Source: Arcanobacterium_A hippocoleae (GTDB lineage Bacteria; Actinomycetota; Actinomycetes; Actinomycetales; Actinomycetaceae). From it: DNA of 64,000 bases. Below the pieces are notes generated by a model. It saw nothing but the letters and a program-made list of their open reading frames with translations. It searched no databases and had not been told where the DNA came from. Within the stretch, counting starts at the first letter, position 1. The number at the start of each line of letters is the position of its first letter. Shown in pieces: positions 9,631 to 18,553 of the stretch. The translations under genes were made by a program, and so were the position numbers. The stretch is from positions 558,001 through 622,000 of the forward strand of contig NZ_JAVDUJ010000001.1 in NCBI RefSeq assembly GCF_031456295.1, read 5' to 3'.

Positions 9631-10347
9631 TCAGAACAGACGGGAAATCGCATCCCAAAGATTAAATAATGCCGTCGCAAAAAGGATGAAATAAATTCCG
9701 CCAAGCATGCCTCCTTGATTCCGGACAAGAAATTCCCCAAGTTTTTGTGCACGACCATTTCCAAAATGACCAGCTTGGAAGGATCGCGAAAGAATCAGGT
9801 AAGTGAGCGGGATCGTCACGATCCAAATCATTACGCAATAGGGGCAAAGCACTGTTTTGATAAACAAAGACTGATATATAAACCAAAGCAGCCAAATATC
9901 TGCCAGAGCCGCACCGCAACTCACTAACCGCCAATTCACGGCAGGTAGTTGCGCACCCGTAAGCAGGATCAAGGAAAAGAAAGCCAAGGCAGCGAATGCG
10001 GCAAATCCGAGAACCGAGTTTGAAATCCCGAAGAAGACTTCATTTTGCCAGGCTCCGATCCAATCACCGCACCCAATAAATGGGTTCACATCGCAAATAA
10101 GCGCAGCTTCCGGATCACGCAGATGCATTTTTTCCGTCATAATCAATGCTAAAGAAGCAGCTCCGCCGACGAGTGAAAGTATCAGCATAATTCCAGCAAA
10201 TTTGGCCGATGCCCCGCCAGCGATTTGATGTTTTGAAGCACCTCCACGCAAATAAGCCAGCCGTTCTTCGATCTCCGGATCAGCAATTTCCTCAAATTCA
10301 CTCAATGAATTCAGGTTTTTTCCGCCTATTAAAGATTGCTCGCTCAA
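9631..10347 (-). CDS. Vitamin K epoxide reductase (VKOR) family membrane protein
   Basis: Bacterial VKOR homologues reoxidise a DsbA-like thioredoxin and pass electrons to quinone, so that exported proteins gain disulfides. The 238-aa protein has an N-terminal soluble tail, about five helices, a periplasmic-type loop with Cys85 and Cys93 (CDVNPFIGCG), the GISNSVLG segment and the active-site pair CPYC (168-171). All four catalytic cysteines are present. The start codon is TTG with GAAGGAG six bases upstream. No DsbA partner lies next to it. Confidence 0.9.
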   Translation of the reverse strand: MSEQSLIGGKNLNSLSEFEEIADPEIEERLAYLRGGASKHQIAGGASAKFAGIMLILSLVGGAASLALIMTEKMHLRDPEAALICDVNPFIGCGDWIGAWQNEVFFGISNSVLGFAAFAALAFFSLILLTGAQLPAVNWRLVSCGAALADIWLLWFIYQSLFIKTVLCPYCVMIWIVTIPLTYLILSRSFQAGHFGNGRAQKLGEFLVRNQGGMLGGIYFILFATALFNLWDAISRLF

Positions 10348-10746
10348 ATCTGCTCCTTCTTCATTCCAGCATCTCCGGGCTTTCAGCTGCTCTATATTTA
10401 TATTCCTGCTAAAGCCTCATCGTACCAGCTATCTCCGAAGTTCTCAGACCGCAACTGCAGACACATCCGCGATGCCGCTTTACTGCCAGGGATCTCACTT
10501 ACCGAAGCTTTCAGCTGCGCTCTTCCTCGCTGTTCCTTCCGCTTCGGCTGTTACTGCCGAATTCCGGACCTTTTTTGTTTTCAAATATGCTTCTGCAATC
10601 AGAACTTTCCCAATTTTTCATTCTGAATTCGCAGATCATGCATCAGGCAACAATGTCTGGATTTCTCGCAGCGAAAAATCAAGGTGTATTCACCTCCGCA
10701 ACCATCTACGATGGAGTCTACAAAGTAATTTCGGGAGGAGAATACA
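10348..10746. other. 399-bp divergent intergenic region
   Basis: This gap separates the minus-strand VKOR gene from the plus-strand AI-2E permease and must hold both promoters. I see no convincing hairpin, riboswitch or small gene. The short open frames through it lack ribosome sites and do not look like proteins. A GGGAGGAG ribosome site at its right end serves the TTG start of the next gene. Confidence 0.6.
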
Positions 10747-12015
10747 TTGCTAAAATCCGGAGAAAGCGCTGCAGAGCGCAACTATCAACATATTGAAGAT
10801 AAGGTTCCCCAAGCTTTACGCACAGCTGGCGCATGGAGCTGGCGCGTGATTGCAATTACAATCGTAGCTACGAGCCTGATTTGGTTTTCGGGTCAGTTTT
10901 CAACGATTCTCATCGCACTGATGGTTGCATTACTAATTGCGGTAGTTGCAGAACCAGTAGCTGCTAAAATGCGAAATTCCTTCGGATGGCCACCGGCACT
11001 TGCCGCTTGTTTAACACTGTTACTGGCTACGCTCATCGTACTGCTCATGCTTGGTGCTTCCAGCACGGGGATCTATCAGGGGTTCTTCGATTTACGCGAA
11101 AATGTGGAAGATGGTATCGGCACGTTAGTCGCCTGGATCGGCGAGAGATTCCCCAACTATGAAGATCAGGTTACGAAGTTCTGGAGTCAGCTGCAGAGCT
11201 TTGTCACAAATAACTCCGGGCGCATTGCCGGAGGCGTACTTGCAATTTCAAACTCCGTCACCACGTTCCTCACGGGAGCAATGGTGACATTCTTTGCACT
11301 CTTCTTCTTTTTGAAAGACGGACGTCGGCTCTGGCAATGGTGTGTGCGCCTCTTCCCTGCCGAGTATCGTGATAACGTCAATGAATCTGGTATCCGAATT
11401 TGGGTTACGGTAGGTAATTACACCCGGACTCAAGCCATTGTTGCAATCGTTGATGCGATCGGCGTTGCTGCAATCGCAATGTTGCTAGGCACTCCATTCT
11501 CCCTTTCGCTTCCAATTGCGGTGCTCGTATTTATCGGTGCTTTCATTCCAATCGTTGGTGCACTTGTATCTGGTTCAGCAGCAATTCTAGTGGTCCTGGT
11601 GAACACTGGAAATATTTGGATGGCCGTCGCCATGATTGTTGGCGTGCTCCTGGTACAGCAAATTGAAGGAAACTTACTCCAACCAATTTTGCAGGGCAAT
11701 GCACTCAATATGCATCCACTGGCAATTTTGCTTTTAGTGATGGCTGGCTCTGGTGTTGCCGGAATTGTGGGTGCACTTTTTGTAGTGCCATTTTCCGCTG
11801 CATTTAATGCCGTAGTGCTTTATCTTAACGGTCACGATATTTATCCTTATCTTGATCGCGATCCCAATCGCCCCGGCGGACCGAAAAAGCCTTTTAGTAA
11901 GTACGCTCAGGAACATTGGAAAGAATTTGACGAAAAAGTCGTGCAGCATGAGAGCCCGAAAGCCCGCAAGCGGCTAAAGAAGCTCGCAAAGAAAGCGGAA
12001 AATAAAGCAAAATAG
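10747..12015 (+). CDS. AI-2E/PerM family transporter
   Basis: This 422-aa membrane protein belongs to the AI-2E exporter/PerM family (formerly UPF0118). Eight or so hydrophobic helices are arranged in the usual pattern: two helices at residues 30-60, a long amphipathic region at about 95-160, then the helix cluster around GAFIPIVGALVSG and the conserved EGNLLQPILQGNALNMHPLAILL segment. The C-terminus is lysine-rich and cytoplasmic. The start is TTG with a strong GGGAGGAG site. Members move varied substrates, including autoinducer-2 and sodium, so the cargo is unknown. Confidence 0.85.
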   Translation: MLKSGESAAERNYQHIEDKVPQALRTAGAWSWRVIAITIVATSLIWFSGQFSTILIALMVALLIAVVAEPVAAKMRNSFGWPPALAACLTLLLATLIVLLMLGASSTGIYQGFFDLRENVEDGIGTLVAWIGERFPNYEDQVTKFWSQLQSFVTNNSGRIAGGVLAISNSVTTFLTGAMVTFFALFFFLKDGRRLWQWCVRLFPAEYRDNVNESGIRIWVTVGNYTRTQAIVAIVDAIGVAAIAMLLGTPFSLSLPIAVLVFIGAFIPIVGALVSGSAAILVVLVNTGNIWMAVAMIVGVLLVQQIEGNLLQPILQGNALNMHPLAILLLVMAGSGVAGIVGALFVVPFSAAFNAVVLYLNGHDIYPYLDRDPNRPGGPKKPFSKYAQEHWKEFDEKVVQHESPKARKRLKKLAKKAENKAK

Positions 12016-12080
12016 CGCTACGGCTACGAAAAAAGCCGTTAGACTGAACATATATTTACGTTCACTACAGAGGAAGAATT

Positions 12081-12791
12081 ATGTCCACTCCACATATCAA
12101 TGCCGAAAAGGGCGATTTTGCGCCAGCTGTGCTCATGCCAGGTGATCCGAAGCGCGCTGAGCGAATGGCGCGCTACCTGATGCCAGAGGCAAAACTCGTC
12201 ACGGATGTGCGTGGGATCCTAGGATTTACTGGCGAGGTAAATGGTAAGCCACTTTCGATCATGGCTTCTGGAATGGGGCAGCCTTCACTTTCGATCTATG
12301 TTAATGAGCTCTTCATGGAATACGATGTACAGCGAATTATTCGCGTCGGCACCTGCGGCGGGATCTCTTCACGGGTGAAAATCGGAGATGTGATAATTGC
12401 CAATGGTGCACACTATGAAGGTGTGATCAATACATATTGGGTCGATGGTATTCATTATTCAGCAATCGCTGATTTTGAGTTGGTGCGCGCTGCTGCAGCT
12501 GCCGCTGAAGATGATCCAAACGTAGTAGTTGCCCCGATCATCTCACGCGATCGATTCTATGGGGTCAGCGAAGCAGAAAATCGCGCTCTTGCAGCTAATG
12601 GCACGATGGGTGTGGAGATGGAAGCAGGAGCCCTTTACGGGCTTGCTGCGCATTATGGAAGGCAAGCGCTCGCTGTACTCACCGTTTCTGATCATCTCTT
12701 CGCATCAGATTCTCGCGATATGACGGCTGAAGAGCGGGAATCAAATTTCCAGAAGGCGCTAAAGCTCGCAGTAGCTGCCGCACATTGCTAA
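12081..12791 (+). CDS. deoD: Purine-nucleoside phosphorylase DeoD-type
   Basis: DeoD splits purine nucleosides with phosphate to free base and (deoxy)ribose-1-phosphate for salvage. The 236-aa length, the N-terminal STPHINAEKGDFA, the phosphate loop MPGDPKRAERMA, RVGTCGGI, the ribose/base pocket GVEMEAGALYGLA and the catalytic aspartate in VSDHL fit the hexameric bacterial class. An AGAGGAAG site precedes the ATG. No other nucleoside catabolic gene is adjacent. Confidence 0.95.
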   Translation: MSTPHINAEKGDFAPAVLMPGDPKRAERMARYLMPEAKLVTDVRGILGFTGEVNGKPLSIMASGMGQPSLSIYVNELFMEYDVQRIIRVGTCGGISSRVKIGDVIIANGAHYEGVINTYWVDGIHYSAIADFELVRAAAAAAEDDPNVVVAPIISRDRFYGVSEAENRALAANGTMGVEMEAGALYGLAAHYGRQALAVLTVSDHLFASDSRDMTAEERESNFQKALKLAVAAAHC

Positions 12792-12811
12792 TTTAGCTGC
12801 AGCTATTTCAC

Positions 12812-12872
12812 TGCTGCATGCACCTTTCGTTTCTCATTGCGAATTCTTCGCAGTCGAATCGTGCATGCAGCA
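12812..12872. terminator. Two-tier hairpin between deoD and the DtxR gene
   Basis: A perfect 12-bp outer stem (12812-12823 with 12861-12872) encloses a second 6-bp hairpin with a three-base loop (12838-12852). It lies 20 bp after the deoD stop. The trailing sequence is only moderately T-rich, so it may be a terminator or a processing/stability element. Confidence 0.5.
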
Positions 12873-12915
12873 TACTTATTTTCATGTTATTGATTCCGTG
12901 AGAGGAGACGCACTA

Positions 12916-13587
12916 ATGCCCAGCTCACAATTGAGCCAATCAACCGAAGACTACCTGAAAAATATCTGGCTGCTAAGTGAAAAAACTGGAAATACAGCCG
13001 GGGTACGCGCGCTTGCAAAACATATGGGTTTAAGTCCGTCCACCGTATCAGAAGCCATGAAAAAGCTCGCTGAGCAGGGATACGTTGAGCATCATCGGTA
13101 TAGCGGGATCACTCTCACCCCCACTGGCGCAAAAATTGCGATTCAAATGGCGCGAAAGCATCGCCTGATTGAAACTTATCTGGTGCAGCAACTGGGGTAT
13201 AACTGGGATGAAGTGCATCAGGAAGCAGAAGCACTTGAACATGCCGTCTCTGATCGTTTCGTGGAACAAATCGATAAAATTCTCGGGCACCCCACAGAGG
13301 ATCCTCACGGGGCACCGATCCCTACGGCTACTGGATCAATCGCTGACGTAAAAATTCGGATGCTCAGCGAAGTACACGAACTTGGCATGGTGAAAATTGC
13401 ACGTGTTTCTGATAAAGACCCAGAAATACTCGCTTTTTTGGCACAAGCTGCAATCACACCCGGGATTTCGTGTGAGATCACTGCGATTTCGCAATCTTTG
13501 GGCACGATCACTTTGATTCCAGCGCAGGGACGGAAAATTCAAATTACAATTCCGATTGCTGAGCAGATTTGGATCGCTGATTTATAG
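12916..13587 (+). CDS. DtxR/MntR family metal-dependent transcriptional regulator
   Basis: DtxR-family proteins bind Fe or Mn and repress uptake genes. The 223-aa protein has the N-terminal winged helix (SQSTEDYLKNIWLL, GLSPSTVSEAMKKLAEQGYV, about residues 6-60), the dimerisation and metal region with HRLIETYLVQQLGYNWDEVHQEAEALEHAVSD split over about 80-115, and a C-terminal SH3-like FeoA domain. I chose the ATG at 12916 because GAGAGGAG sits eight bases upstream; the frame extends 17 codons further but those lie in the preceding hairpin. Manganese versus iron sensing cannot be decided here. A four-gene metal transporter operon 3-8 kb away is a plausible target. Confidence 0.9.
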   Translation: MPSSQLSQSTEDYLKNIWLLSEKTGNTAGVRALAKHMGLSPSTVSEAMKKLAEQGYVEHHRYSGITLTPTGAKIAIQMARKHRLIETYLVQQLGYNWDEVHQEAEALEHAVSDRFVEQIDKILGHPTEDPHGAPIPTATGSIADVKIRMLSEVHELGMVKIARVSDKDPEILAFLAQAAITPGISCEITAISQSLGTITLIPAQGRKIQITIPIAEQIWIADL

Positions 13588-13773
13588 TCTGGTTCCTGAA
13601 TTTATAATGATTGCGTAGCTTCTCCATCTGCTCTGCCTGCAGCGCTATGCTGTAACTCTCGCCGACCACAGCACTGCAAGAACGGCAAGATAAACGAAAA
13701 CACAAGAAAAATCTCACTCCGTCCAAAATGTGAAACAAAAATTTTGGAACTTGCGCCACTGCCCTTTTCAATG

Positions 13774-13885
13774 CAATCATTTATTTGGACATCAAGAGCA
13801 GTAGAGAGACTTGGCTCAGTGAAACTGCAGCAACCCGGATAGCCGGGTGCTAATGCCAAGACCGATGGGGGAAATGAAATGATTG
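13774..13885 (+). promoter_or_regulatory. SAM-I (S-box) riboswitch, probably translational, before metN
   Basis: The leader of metN carries the SAM-I core in order: ATCAAGAG (13791-13798), GAGAGA, TTGGCTC, GTGAAACTGCAGCAACC, a GC-rich short hairpin (cgg...ccg), GGTGCTAATGCCAA and a closing GATG (13864-13867) that pairs with CATC (13790-13793). SAM binding in this family stabilises P1 and turns off methionine genes. Beyond P1, CAATCATTT (13774-13782) is perfectly complementary to 13877-13885, which contains the metN ATG (13879-13881), so the closed form would also bury the start codon. No terminator hairpin with T-tract separates the aptamer from metN. Aptamer identity is firm; the translational mechanism is inferred. 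Confidence 0.88.
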
Positions 13886-14865
13886 AGCTTCACGAAGTTA
13901 CAAAAATATATCCAAGAAAAGGTGCGAGCGATGTGACCGCGCTGGATCACCTTTCACTCTCAGTTGGTCAAGGCGAAATCCACGGTATTGTAGGCGAATC
14001 AGGAGCCGGTAAATCTACTTTGATCCGTTGCTTGACAGCGCTTGAACGCCCTACTTCGGGCACGATTTCAGTAAATGGAAAAGATTTCACGCAACTTTCG
14101 GAAAAAGAATTACGCAACGCGCGACGTGATATCGGTATGGTTTTTCAAGGGGCGAATCTTCTTGACTCCCGCACGGCTGGTGAAAATGTAGCGTATCCGC
14201 TGAAAATCTCAGGGATGGATAAAGTTACCCGGCAAAAGCGTGTAAAAGCACTATTTGAGCTAATTGGTTTGGCTGGGCGAGAAAGTTCATATCCTTCCCA
14301 GCTATCTGGTGGGCAACGGCAACGTGTGGGAATTGCTCGCGCGCTTGCCGACGAACCATCGGTAATCCTTGCTGATGAACCAACTTCAGCGCTTGACTTT
14401 GAAACGACCGAGCAGATCCTCACGCTCTTGAAAGACGTTCGCGACAGACTCGGTGTAACGGTAATTGTGATCACCCATGAGATGTCTGTGGTGCGGAAAA
14501 TTTGTGATTCAGTAACGCTGCTTGATGCCGGAAAAGTGATTGCCTCCGAGCAAATTTCACAATCCGTTGCGCATCCCGATTCACCCTTGAGTCTGAAGTT
14601 AATCCCATTACCAGAAGTGGATTATTCCCAGCTTAACGGGCAATCAGTGATCGATGTCTTTTTCACCGCACGTCCGGGCGAACCAGCTGGCACGAAAGTG
14701 ATCAGCCTGATTTCGCATCTCCATGCCGATATTGCAGCTGGATTTTTTGAAACGATCGGTCAAGTGCAGGTATCACGATTGGCGGTTACCGTGCCTACCG
14801 GCATCGTAAATCAGACGATCGCAAAGTTACGGGAAAATGGGATCTCCGCGAAGGAGCGTGCATAA
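13879..14865 (+). CDS. metN: Methionine ABC transporter ATP-binding protein
   Basis: MetN powers D/L-methionine import through MetI with the lipoprotein MetQ. The 328-aa protein has Walker A GESGAGKST (39-47), a Q-loop in MVFQGANLL, the signature LSGGQRQRV, Walker B VILADEPTSALD and a switch histidine in VITHEM. Residues from about 250 form the NIL regulatory domain that senses cytoplasmic methionine (DVFFTARPGEPAGTKV onward). It follows the SAM-I riboswitch and ends one base into metI (TAATG), so both are translated together. Specificity is well supported by the riboswitch and the neighbours. Confidence 0.95.
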   Translation: MIELHEVTKIYPRKGASDVTALDHLSLSVGQGEIHGIVGESGAGKSTLIRCLTALERPTSGTISVNGKDFTQLSEKELRNARRDIGMVFQGANLLDSRTAGENVAYPLKISGMDKVTRQKRVKALFELIGLAGRESSYPSQLSGGQRQRVGIARALADEPSVILADEPTSALDFETTEQILTLLKDVRDRLGVTVIVITHEMSVVRKICDSVTLLDAGKVIASEQISQSVAHPDSPLSLKLIPLPEVDYSQLNGQSVIDVFFTARPGEPAGTKVISLISHLHADIAAGFFETIGQVQVSRLAVTVPTGIVNQTIAKLRENGISAKERA

Positions 14866-15599
14866 TGCTCAATGAATCAGTTTTTTCATTGCAAACCGCC
14901 CTCACTTCATTTTTTGCAACCGAAGGTACCTGGTTGCAGAATCCAGCCATCGAAAAAATGCTCCTACCGGCAATCTGGGAAACTCTGCTAATGGTATTCG
15001 TAGCCACTTTGGCGACGGTAATCATTGGTTTACCCCTCGGCGTATTTCTTTCTGAAACACGCAAAGGCGGCGTGATCGCCTCCCCGATTGCAAATCGCAT
15101 CACCGGAATAATCGTAAATTTGGGACGCGCAATCCCGTTTATTATCCTGGCAATTATTGTGCTCTTTGCGATTCGTGCGATTAATCTGCCGTGGCTGAAA
15201 GCAATTGGCTGGCCGGCTTTTACCATTGCACTGGTATTTTCCGCTGTTCCGTATTTTGCACGCTTGATTGAATCAAATCTTCTTTCGGTTGCGCAAGGGA
15301 AAGTTGAAGCTGCCCAAATGATGGGTGCAAGTCGGCTCAGAATCATGTCTGGAGTGCTGGTGCGAGAAGCATTGCCGTCAATTATTCAATCGATTACGAT
15401 TCTTGCAATCACGATCATCGGATATTCTGCGATGGCGCCAGCTGTCGGTGCGGGTGGTCTGGGAGCTCTCGCGATCAACTACGGTTATCAACGTTACAAC
15501 TTTGATGTAATTGTAGTTGTAGTCGTAGTAATTCTCCTGCTGGTGCAACTTGTACAGATGATTGGCGATATGCTTAGCCGGTTGGTAGACCACCGCTAA
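14865..15599 (+). CDS. metI: Methionine ABC transporter permease
   Basis: MetI is the membrane channel of the methionine importer. The 244-aa protein has about five to six helices and the coupling helix EAA-like motif in QGKVEAAQMMGASRLRIM followed by VLVREALPSIIQSI, the segment that contacts MetN. GYSAMAPAVGAGGLGALAINYGYQRY near the C-terminus is typical of the MetI family. The N-terminus is longer than in many homologues (about 30 extra residues before the first helix). Its ATG overlaps the metN stop by one base. Confidence 0.93.
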   Translation: MLNESVFSLQTALTSFFATEGTWLQNPAIEKMLLPAIWETLLMVFVATLATVIIGLPLGVFLSETRKGGVIASPIANRITGIIVNLGRAIPFIILAIIVLFAIRAINLPWLKAIGWPAFTIALVFSAVPYFARLIESNLLSVAQGKVEAAQMMGASRLRIMSGVLVREALPSIIQSITILAITIIGYSAMAPAVGAGGLGALAINYGYQRYNFDVIVVVVVVILLLVQLVQMIGDMLSRLVDHR

Positions 15600-15907
15600 G
15601 GCGTTGCCAACCGGGAAGACGGAAAACTTCAATCTCTGCGAGATCTCAAAAATTTTTCCTGACACAAAAAATAACTAGCTGACTGCATGGCAAAGATAAA
15701 GCAGATAAGTTCCTTTCTCGATCTCTTGATCGCTCAGTTGGCAAAGTCGAATCGCCTGAAAAAAATCAGAGATCAGGATTGTGTCAAGATCTGACAATGA
15801 ATCGTATTTCCGTTACTGCCTTAGCAGGCAAGATTCACGATTTTCACCAGTACGAACTTAATTTTTACGTGTACCACTACACAACAACACACAACGAAGG
15901 AAAGAAA
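15600..15907. other. 308-bp gap between metI and metQ
   Basis: I find no second SAM aptamer and no gene. There is an imperfect long-range stem, GATCTC(T)TGAT (about 15719-15729) with ATCAGAGATC (about 15766-15775), which could form a leader structure or weak attenuator between metI and metQ. The metQ ribosome site CGAAGGAAAG lies at the right end. Confidence 0.5.
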
Positions 15908-16738
15908 ATGTCAAAAACAAAGAAAATAACAGCTCTCCTCTTCGCATCAATACTTGCATTAGGAGCATGTTCTGCGGGCGATAAGGCACAAAATGATGCC
16001 AAGAACGCTGACGGTACCGTTACGATCACGATCGGCGCTACCCCCGTACCACATGTCGAAATTCTCGAATTTGTATCAGAGAAGCTTGCAAAGGATGCCG
16101 GAATCAAACTTGATATCAAAACCTACACCGATTATGTACAGCCAAATGTAGCACTTGACTCCGGTGATCTTGATGCGAATTTCTTCCAAACTCCAAACTA
16201 CTTGGAAGCTGAAACTAAAGAAAAGGGCTACACTTTTGAACAAGGCAAAGGAATCCATATTGAACCGCTAGCGCTCTACTCAGCGAAGTTTCAGCAGGTA
16301 TCCGATATTCCTGATGGCGCAACTATTGTGGTCAACAATGATCCAGCAAACCAGGCTCGCGGCTTAAAGCTGCTTGAAGCAGCTGACCTGCTTCAACTCG
16401 ATGCTGATAAGGAGATTCCAGGAATCGTAGATATCAAGGAAAATCCAAAGCAACTGAAGATCGTAGAGTCTGAAGGTGCTGCGATTCCAGTGCAATTGCC
16501 AGATGTGGAAGCTGCCGTCATCAATGGCAATTTTGCACTTGAAGCTGGTTTGAAGCCTGCCGATTCGCTCTTCATTGAACCGGCAGAAGATAGCCCTTAC
16601 ACCAATATCCTCGTTTGGAAGGGCGATAATCAGAAGCTCGCAGCAATCAAGAAACTCGATGAGCTATTACACAGTGATGCCGTGAAAGAATTCATTACAA
16701 ACAAGTATCCAGACAAGAATGTGATTCCAGCTTTCTAA
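15908..16738 (+). CDS. metQ: Methionine-binding lipoprotein (MetQ/NlpA family)
   Basis: MetQ captures methionine outside the membrane and delivers it to MetI-MetN. The 276-aa protein starts with a lipoprotein signal peptide ending in LALGAC (lipid-carrying Cys21). The family marks are VTIGATPVPHVEILEF near residues 39-54, the YTDYVQPNVALDSGDLDANFFQTPNYLE region, and NDPANQARGLKLL. The frame runs further upstream, but the ATG at 15908 has GAAGGAAAG in place and begins the signal peptide. It is separated from metI by about 300 bp, so it may be made at a different level. Confidence 0.93.
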   Translation: MSKTKKITALLFASILALGACSAGDKAQNDAKNADGTVTITIGATPVPHVEILEFVSEKLAKDAGIKLDIKTYTDYVQPNVALDSGDLDANFFQTPNYLEAETKEKGYTFEQGKGIHIEPLALYSAKFQQVSDIPDGATIVVNNDPANQARGLKLLEAADLLQLDADKEIPGIVDIKENPKQLKIVESEGAAIPVQLPDVEAAVINGNFALEAGLKPADSLFIEPAEDSPYTNILVWKGDNQKLAAIKKLDELLHSDAVKEFITNKYPDKNVIPAF

Positions 16739-16767
16739 GCAGCATTGATTGAGATTCGCAAACAATG

Positions 16768-16815
16768 AGTGGGGGCTGCCTGCGGCGATTTGTAATCGCA
16801 CAGGCAGCCCCCACT
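16768..16815. terminator. Bidirectional hairpin between metQ and the metal ABC permease
   Basis: A perfect 15-bp GC-rich stem (16768-16782 with 16801-16815) encloses an inner 6-bp hairpin (16785-16790 with 16794-16799). It lies between two converging genes. There is no clear T-tract on either side, so termination may depend on the long stem alone. Confidence 0.65.
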
Positions 16816-16824
16816 ATTGCAAGT

Positions 16825-17676
16825 TTAACGCCGGAGGAATCCCGCAAGCACTCCTCGCTTTGGAGCACCAAGCCAGATCACGATAAAAATGATCGTAGCT
16901 GCGAGCACCACAGAGGCACCGGTAGGTAAATCCCATGCCCATGAAGCCCAAATTCCCAGAAAAGCGGAGATCCCACCAATTGCAGGTGCAATGATCATCA
17001 TTGGCACTACTCGGTCCGAAAGGAAGCGTGCTGCTGCCGCTGGCGCAATAAGCAACGCCAGCACCAAAATATTACCGATAGTCTGTACTGAAACTACCAC
17101 TGCTGCAGCAATCGTAAGATAGAGAACCAAATCAATAAGTACTACTTTGATCCCACGTGAACGTGCAAAATCGCGATCGACACTCACCAACACAATTTTT
17201 TCGTGTGTCAGGGCAAGCGTACCGAGAATCAGGAAACCAATACCAGCCACCGTGAGAATATCCGTATTGCTCACCCCCGTCAATGAACCAAACAGGAACG
17301 ATTCAAGCGATCCGGTATATCCTGGTACGCGACTCATAATTACCAGACCAAGCGCGAATGCTGCAGCAAAAAAAATACCGATAATCGAATCTTCACGCAG
17401 GCGGCGATTCTGTGAAAATCCAGCAATCAGCAATGTCACCACACCGCCAGCAACCGCGCCCCCCAGCAATATTGAACCCTGCAAGACGAATGCAATCGCA
17501 ATTCCGGGAAAAACGGCATGCGAAAGCGCATCCCCGACAAAGGAGAGTCCACGTAATACCACGTGGACACCTACTGCCCCGCAAATAATTGCCGACATCA
17601 TCGCAATCAGTAGCGCTTTGGGCAAAAATGAAAGCGTTGGATTGGCCAAATCTGCGATAAATTCAAATAAACTCAT
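16825..17676 (-). CDS. Anchored repeat-type metal ABC transporter, permease
   Basis: This is the membrane channel of a ZnuB/MntB-like (ABC-3 family) importer for divalent metal. The 283-aa protein has eight or nine helices, GLSFVGDALSHAVFPGIAIAFVLQG near residues 45-70 split by a short loop, and IGNILVLALLIAPAAAARFLSDR in the second half, as in ABC-3 permeases. The ATG at 17676 overlaps the ATPase stop as ATGA, which decides the start over an upstream in-frame start codon inside the ATPase gene. It is the last gene of a four-gene operon. The metal (Zn or Mn) cannot be read from this subunit. Confidence 0.9.
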   Translation of the reverse strand: MSLFEFIADLANPTLSFLPKALLIAMMSAIICGAVGVHVVLRGLSFVGDALSHAVFPGIAIAFVLQGSILLGGAVAGGVVTLLIAGFSQNRRLREDSIIGIFFAAAFALGLVIMSRVPGYTGSLESFLFGSLTGVSNTDILTVAGIGFLILGTLALTHEKIVLVSVDRDFARSRGIKVVLIDLVLYLTIAAAVVVSVQTIGNILVLALLIAPAAAARFLSDRVVPMMIIAPAIGGISAFLGIWASWAWDLPTGASVVLAATIIFIVIWLGAPKRGVLAGFLRR

Positions 17677-18521
17677 TGCCCTACTCCCATTCCAAGCATC
17701 CGCAACAGTGCAGAGTTTTCCTGCACCTGGTATGTTTCCATCCAAAGCTGACGGTCGAGCAGCTGATGTGGTGCACCAATTGCACGAACAGTTCGATTGA
17801 GCATCACGAGCCGGTCACAGATATCGACAGCCTGGGTTAGATCATGGGTGGACATCAAAATTGCTACTGACGAATCACGCAGTTTTTGAAACAGCGCAGC
17901 GAGCGCATCCTGATTTGGATGATCAAGACCCGTAAAAGGCTCGTCTAAAAGCAATAATGATGGTCCGTCAGCAAGTGCACGCGCAATCAGTACACGCTGT
18001 TTTTGCCCACCCGAAAGCTCGTCAATAGTGCGTTTGCGTAAATCGTAGAGATCAACTTGCCGCAGCGCCCGGTACACTGCTGCCCAGATCTCAGCTTGGC
18101 TCAGCTTGGTTTTACCGGCAGCTTCCAAGGGCTGCTGTATTTTCGCACCACCCAGTAAAGCACTCCCATTGCTTTTTTTCCGCCAAATTGATCTCCCTGG
18201 GCGCGTAAATGCCATGCGGACAAGCTGTTCAACGCTGATCGGATAATGCCAGTCAAGGTCTTGCCGTTGCGGCACATAGCCAATACTTCCGTGCTTTACC
18301 AGCTGACCTTGTGAAACTGGAATCAGTTGCATGATCGAACGCATGAGCGTAGTTTTCCCAGCGCCGTTTGGACCGATCAAGCCCACTAATTCCCCACTGC
18401 TCATTGCAAAATTCACAGCATCCAAGACCTGGTTTCCACCAAGCTTTACACTTAGCTCAGCTACTTCAAGCACGTGCGCACTGGTGTGATCCAAATGCGC
18501 CGCATCAGTATTTTGACTCAC
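17673..18521 (-). CDS. Anchored repeat-type metal ABC transporter, ATP-binding protein
   Basis: The cytoplasmic ATPase drives the ABC-3 permease encoded just downstream. The 282-aa protein shows Walker A GPNGAGKTT, the Q-loop in YVPQRQDLDW, signature LSGGQKQRV, Walker B LLLLDEPFTGLD and the switch histidine in STHDL. Between Q-loop and signature there is an extra stretch (about residues 120-160, RKKSNGSALLGGAKIQQP) absent from most ZnuC proteins. The start is GTG; a GAGGA motif lies rather far (about 13 bases) upstream. The stop overlaps the permease start by four bases. Confidence 0.9.
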   Translation of the reverse strand: MSQNTDAAHLDHTSAHVLEVAELSVKLGGNQVLDAVNFAMSSGELVGLIGPNGAGKTTLMRSIMQLIPVSQGQLVKHGSIGYVPQRQDLDWHYPISVEQLVRMAFTRPGRSIWRKKSNGSALLGGAKIQQPLEAAGKTKLSQAEIWAAVYRALRQVDLYDLRKRTIDELSGGQKQRVLIARALADGPSLLLLDEPFTGLDHPNQDALAALFQKLRDSSVAILMSTHDLTQAVDICDRLVMLNRTVRAIGAPHQLLDRQLWMETYQVQENSALLRMLGMGVGQ

Positions 18522-18553
18522 GAAAACTTCACGTTCCTCATTTTCAGTTGCGG

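Noticed and set aside
10336..10753. Overlapping small ORFs in the gap between the VKOR and AI-2E genes
   Set aside because: They lack ribosome sites, are rich in Cys, Phe and Ser as random frames in this region would be, and overlap each other.
15600..15907. Possible second SAM riboswitch before metQ
   Set aside because: CTCTTGAT resembles the reverse complement of the SAM-I start, but none of the other core blocks is present on either strand.
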